Shown here: positions 60,758 to 64,000 of the stretch, in pieces
Position numbering within the stretch: the first letter of the stretch is position 1
Layout: every line of letters starts with the position of its first letter
Assembly (NCBI RefSeq): GCF_900187985.1
Contig: NZ_FZOA01000001.1
Location: 372,001-436,000 of the forward strand
Direction: 5' to 3'
Length of the DNA: 64,000 nt
From: Methylobacillus rhizosphaerae
GTDB taxonomy: Bacteria; Pseudomonadota; Gammaproteobacteria; Burkholderiales; Methylophilaceae
The notes under the pieces: model-generated
What the model saw: only the letters and a program-made list of their open reading frames with translations
Told to the model about the DNA's origin: nothing
Databases searched by the model: none
Made by a program: the position numbers and the translations under genes

Positions 60758-61281
60758 CAGGCATTTGCCTCCAGGCTGAAGTGGAGCAGGTTGTTGTCAT
60801 CACGCGATAATTGTAGCTTCTGTTCAAAAGGTAATTCCAGCTGGATGGCTGCCACTTGCGGACAAATCGGCAACTCCCGTCCACCACGGTCAACCAGAAC
60901 CGCAAGTGTAATGCTCGCTGGCCTACCGTAATCAAATAACTCATTCATGGCGGCACGAATGGTACGGCCAGTATAAAACACATCATCCAGCAAGATGATA
61001 TGCCTGTTTTCGACGTCAAATGAAATTTGTGATGGGCGCGTTTCTGTATGCAGGCCGCGTTGATGATAATCATCCCGGTAAAAGGAGCTATCCAGAGTGC
61101 CGAAAACGAGAGAGCAATCGGGATGTGCCTGCTGCAACAAAGGGAGCAGGCGCTCAGCAATCCATGCACCGCCACTATGGATACCAATGATGGCTGTTTG
61201 TGGCTGGATCAGAGGCGTGAGTTTCTGTTCCAGCCGGCTGAGCAGTACTTCTGCATTTGGAATTTGTGGGTTGGTCGTCAT
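60757..61281 (-). CDS. pyrR: PyrR: pyr regulator / uracil phosphoribosyltransferase
   Basis: A 174-residue type I phosphoribosyltransferase with PRPP loop [22 protein letters not shown] given in its core, [14 protein letters not shown] and [15 protein letters not shown]. In Gram-positive bacteria PyrR binds pyr mRNA; in proteobacteria it regulates or merely acts as UPRTase. It lies directly upstream of pyrB, as the first dedicated pyr gene of a longer run. No attenuator can be seen between ruvX and pyrR because the genes overlap. Confidence 0.95.
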   Translation of the reverse strand: MTTNPQIPNAEVLLSRLEQKLTPLIQPQTAIIGIHSGGAWIAERLLPLLQQAHPDCSLVFGTLDSSFYRDDYHQRGLHTETRPSQISFDVENRHIILLDDVFYTGRTIRAAMNELFDYGRPASITLAVLVDRGGRELPICPQVAAIQLELPFEQKLQLSRDDNNLLHFSLEANA

Positions 61282-61724
61282 GAGGCTAGTCCATCAAAAT
61301 AAGATTGCAGGATATGCTGCGCTGCCACTTGATCCAGCATGGGTTTCTGCTTGCGCCCTGTAATGCCGGTTTGTCGCAATGCCTGACTGGCCTCTGCAGA
61401 ACTGAGACGTTCATCCACCAGGTGGACTGGTAAATTGAAGCGTCCTTCAAGCCTGCGGGAAAACTTGCGGCATAGCAGGGTCAATGCATGCTCATCGCCA
61501 TTGAGGTAGCTGGGCAAGCCTACGACCAGTGCTACCGGCTGCCATTCTGCAATAAGCGTAGCGATAGCGGCAAAGCGTTTGTCATTGGCCTCTTCATCAA
61601 TTGTGATCAATGGATGTGCAATACCCAGAAGATGCTCTCCTACCGCGATGCCGATACGTTTTTCACCAAAATCAAAACCCAGAACACAACCAAGAGGCTG
61701 GTGTCCGGGTGTTGTCTCAGGCAT
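61278..61724 (-). CDS. ruvX: Holliday-junction resolvase-like protein / pre-16S rRNA nuclease YqgF
   Basis: A 148-residue RNase H-fold nuclease implicated in 16S rRNA 5' maturation. Motifs: [17 protein letters not shown] (first catalytic Asp), [29 protein letters not shown] (Glu) and [18 protein letters not shown] (final Asp). ATG 61724 overlaps the algH stop by eight bases, which decides the start. The order algH-ruvX-pyrR is common in proteobacteria. Confidence 0.95.
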   Translation of the reverse strand: MPETTPGHQPLGCVLGFDFGEKRIGIAVGEHLLGIAHPLITIDEEANDKRFAAIATLIAEWQPVALVVGLPSYLNGDEHALTLLCRKFSRRLEGRFNLPVHLVDERLSSAEASQALRQTGITGRKQKPMLDQVAAQHILQSYFDGLAS

Positions 61725-62286
61725 GACCTGCTTCCTCGGATAACCGGACAAAATCCAGCCCCAGCAAGGCCATTGTCGCCTGTACTTTGTCTTGAGCCGG
61801 CAAGTCAAACAGTAAATGGTCGCGTTGCTCCGGAGTGGCTTCTATAGTCAGCCAGGCATTTTGAGCGATTTCCTGTTCCAGCTGGCCCGCTGACCAGCCT
61901 GCATAACCCAGGCTGATAAGAAAATTGGTCGGGGCGCGCCCCTCTGCAATGGCCTGCAGGATATCCTTTGACGTGGTAAGACCGGTGCCGTTACCAAGAT
62001 CCAACGTGGAATCCCACTCTGCCAATGGCTGGTGCAGCACAAATCCCCGATCTTGTTGCACTGGCCCACCAAAATATATCGGTTGGTCTATCAAGTCAGT
62101 TGTCAATGGCATATTCAATTGTGTGAATAATGCCTGCAAATCCATGTCAAAAGGGCGATTAATGACAATGCCGACGGCACCATCTTCATTATGTTCCCAG
62201 ATGAAAGTCACGGACTTGGCGAAGTGAGGGTCAGTCATTGCCGGCATGGCAACCAGAAACTGACCAGTGAGATTAACATTTTCCAC
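61717..62286 (-). CDS. algH: YqgE/AlgH family protein
   Basis: A 189-residue protein of the UPF0301 family. It starts [41 protein letters not shown] in family style (spoken in parts: [26 protein letters not shown]), followed by [15 protein letters not shown] and [17 protein letters not shown]. It is named for alginate regulation in Pseudomonas, but its molecular role is not settled. It forms part of the ribBX-algH-ruvX-pyrR run. Confidence 0.95.
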   Translation of the reverse strand: MENVNLTGQFLVAMPAMTDPHFAKSVTFIWEHNEDGAVGIVINRPFDMDLQALFTQLNMPLTTDLIDQPIYFGGPVQQDRGFVLHQPLAEWDSTLDLGNGTGLTTSKDILQAIAEGRAPTNFLISLGYAGWSAGQLEQEIAQNAWLTIEATPEQRDHLLFDLPAQDKVQATMALLGLDFVRLSEEAGHA

Positions 62287-62324
62287 GTGATGCTTGTCTT
62301 CAAAGAATGCTGACCTTGGCGTGG

Positions 62325-63410
62325 TCAGGGTGTTTCAACATAGCCGGTAATTTCCAGGCCAAACCCAACAATGCTAGGCATCTTCCTGGGGGCTGCCAGC
62401 AGTTTCATTTTCTTTACTCCCAAGTCCAATAGGATCTGGGAGCCTATACCGTAGTTGCGCAAGTCCTGGCGTAAACGAACGGGCTCATCAGCAAACTTAA
62501 TGCGCTCAACCAAATCAGCAGCATCTTCCCCATTATGGAGTAATACAACAACACCGGCAGGCGATTCCTGAATTTTTTTCATGGCCTGCAACGTGTTCCA
62601 TGAATGTGAGCGGCTACTTTCGTCAATTAGGTCAAATACCGATAATGGCTCATGTACACGTACTAGTACCTCCTGATCTGGTGTGATATTGCCTTTTACC
62701 AGCGCCAGGTGGGTTTCCTTGGCAATCATGTCGGCGTAAGCAATCAGGCGCATCGGGCCATAGGGTGTGGTGACATCGCGCTCAGCCGCGCGTTTGACCA
62801 GGCATTCGTTTTCATTACGATATTGAATAAGGTCGGCAATCGTGCCGATTTTGAGATTGTGCTGTGTTGCGAACTCAATGAGGTCAGGTAGGCGGGCCAT
62901 GTTGCCATCTTCTTTCAGTATCTCGCAGATGACGGAAGCGGGCGTGAGGCCCGCCAAGGCTGCAAGATCACACCCTGCTTCAGTATGGCCGGCGCGTACC
63001 AGGACGCCGCCATTTTGTGCGGCTACCGGGAAAATATGCCCAGGACTGACGATATCTGCAGGTTTCGCATTCGGGGCGACTGCGGCTTGTATGGTTCTGG
63101 CCCGGTCTCCAGCAGAAATACCTGTGGTAACGCCAACAGCGGCCTCAATGGATGCGGTGAAATTAGTACCCATACCACTGCCATTTTTTTGCACCATGGC
63201 CGCAAGGTCGAGTTGGAGGCAACGCTCCTCGGTGACGGTCAGACAGATCAGGCCGCGACCATGCTTGGCCATGAAATTGATATGCTCAGCAGTGGTGAAT
63301 TGGGCTGCCAGCACAAGGTCGCCCTCGTTTTCCCGGTCTTCTTCGTCAACGAGGATGACCATGCGACCTTGGCGTATTTCTTCGATTATTTCTGTGGTGG
63401 GGCTAATCAT
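62325..63410 (-). CDS. ribB: 3,4-dihydroxy-2-butanone-4-phosphate synthase with degenerate GTP cyclohydrolase II domain (RibBX)
   Basis: The N-terminal 200 residues are an intact Rib[60 protein letters not shown]. The C-terminal domain aligns with RibA but lacks its zinc cysteines: [10 protein letters not shown] replaces the RVHSECLTGD motif and SSRSHSW replaces the RCDCG motif. It thus makes the butanone phosphate for riboflavin, while GTP cyclohydrolase II activity must come from another gene. ATG 63410 is the start (361 aa). It lies 27 bases after ribC. Confidence 0.92.
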   Translation of the reverse strand: MISPTTEIIEEIRQGRMVILVDEEDRENEGDLVLAAQFTTAEHINFMAKHGRGLICLTVTEERCLQLDLAAMVQKNGSGMGTNFTASIEAAVGVTTGISAGDRARTIQAAVAPNAKPADIVSPGHIFPVAAQNGGVLVRAGHTEAGCDLAALAGLTPASVICEILKEDGNMARLPDLIEFATQHNLKIGTIADLIQYRNENECLVKRAAERDVTTPYGPMRLIAYADMIAKETHLALVKGNITPDQEVLVRVHEPLSVFDLIDESSRSHSWNTLQAMKKIQESPAGVVVLLHNGEDAADLVERIKFADEPVRLRQDLRNYGIGSQILLDLGVKKMKLLAAPRKMPSIVGFGLEITGYVETP

Positions 63411-63437
63411 GAATGCACAAATTAAATGTATCAAGTA

Positions 63438-64000
63438 TCAGGCAGGAGTGTCTGCCCATTGTGTCATACGGTCTACATAACGGGCAATCAGGTCAACCTC
63501 GAGGTTGACACGACTGCCAGTCCCTAGGTGTTTCAATGTGGTGACTTCCACCGTGTGGGGAATAAGGTTGACACTAAAGTCATCACCATCAACGCTGTTG
63601 ACTGTCAGGCTGACACCGTCGATGGTGACAGAACCTTTGATCGCGATATAGCGCGACAAGGCATGAGGAGCACGCACTGTCAGCAACATGCTCTCCCCGA
63701 CAGGTTCAAAGCGTATGACCTGGCCTACGCCATCTACATGTCCACTGACCAGGTGGCCTCCCAAGCGGTCTGAAAGACGTAGTGCTTTTTCGAGGTTGAT
63801 CGGGCGCAGGCTGTCCAGTCCCACGGTGCAGGATAATGTTTCCTTCGAGACGTCAGCTTCAAACTCGCGAGGGCCGAGCCTGATGGCCGTCAGGCAGACA
63901 CCGTTGACGGCGATGCTGTCGCCAATGGCAACGTCCTGTAGATCAAGATTGCCTGTATCTATGATGAGTGTGACGTCGTCGTCATGACGAGTGATGGTCT
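63438..64000 (-). CDS. ribC: Riboflavin synthase alpha subunit (partial, N-terminus outside window)
   Basis: The frame is open from the right window edge to the stop at 63438, giving about 187 residues; only the first 20 or so are missing. The two internal barrel repeats are visible: VAIGDSIAVNGVCLTAI and ETLSCTVGLDSLRPINLEKAL in the first, LVSGHVDGVGQVI and VTIDGVSLTVNSVDGDDFSVNLIPHT in the second. It dismutates lumazine to riboflavin. Also called ribE. It is followed by ribBX, a common rib gene order. Confidence 0.95.
   Translation of the reverse strand, partial: TITRHDDDVTLIIDTGNLDLQDVAIGDSIAVNGVCLTAIRLGPREFEADVSKETLSCTVGLDSLRPINLEKALRLSDRLGGHLVSGHVDGVGQVIRFEPVGESMLLTVRAPHALSRYIAIKGSVTIDGVSLTVNSVDGDDFSVNLIPHTVEVTTLKHLGTGSRVNLEVDLIARYVDRMTQWADTPA

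Overview
This 64 kb window is a dense, ordinary-looking stretch of bacterial chromosome with about 70 protein genes on both strands. I see no rRNA, tRNA, CRISPR array, insertion sequence or prophage. Gene content and order suggest a Gram-negative betaproteobacterium: rhodanese-grxC-secB-gpsA, lptD-surA-pdxA-rsmA, holA-lptE-leuS, pyrR-pyrB-pyrX, xseB-ispA-dxs and divergent yggS/pilT. A signal-peptide SRPBCC protein resembling MxaD of methanol-oxidising bacteria, paired with a YVTN beta-propeller, points to a methylotroph of the Methylophilaceae (Methylobacillus-like). The species placement is inference; the gene calls rest on visible motifs.

Layout. 1-7462: envC (cut by the window edge) and gpmI on the minus strand; rhodanese, grxC, secB, an SH3-domain protein and gpsA on plus; trmL, a comF-like gene and a small membrane protein on minus. 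7463-13316: a plus-strand block with a paralogue of that membrane protein, the biotin operon bioB-F-H-C-D (genes overlapping by ATGA, no bioA) and an L,D-transpeptidase. 13348-25693: a long minus block with nadD-proA-holA-lptE-leuS and then lptD-surA-pdxA-rsmA-adk, which covers outer-membrane assembly, cofactor and translation genes. 25892-32464: plus block with amgK-murU (cell-wall sugar recycling), pepP and two FAD hydroxylases of ubiquinone synthesis, dsbC and a cold-shock gene. 32574-45393: icd; rluE, aroC and an MFS transporter; folE2; xseB-ispA-dxs (isoprenoid precursors); an esterase; an orphan pilin; the MxaD-like/beta-propeller pair; rppH; psd. 45530-50481: ilvB-ilvH-ilvC (branched-chain amino acids), nadC and a GST. 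50511-58479: mnmA, a NUDIX hydrolase, maf, rng, yggT, proC, yggS, pilT and a TerC-family gene. 58533-64000: a minus-strand run ribC-ribBX-algH-ruvX-pyrR-pyrB-pyrX (riboflavin and pyrimidine synthesis).

No defence system, toxin cluster or obviously new multi-gene machine is visible. The points most worth a second look are: the pair of paralogous small membrane proteins flanking a 405-bp gap next to bioB; the two-gene MxaD-like/seven-bladed propeller unit, whose predicted promoter has seven G's in its spacer; several family members lacking their catalytic residues (rhodanese, dihydroorotase PyrX, the GTP cyclohydrolase II half of RibBX, LytM domain of EnvC); and a few unexplained inverted repeats in intergenic DNA. 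All motifs were read by eye; no database search was possible.
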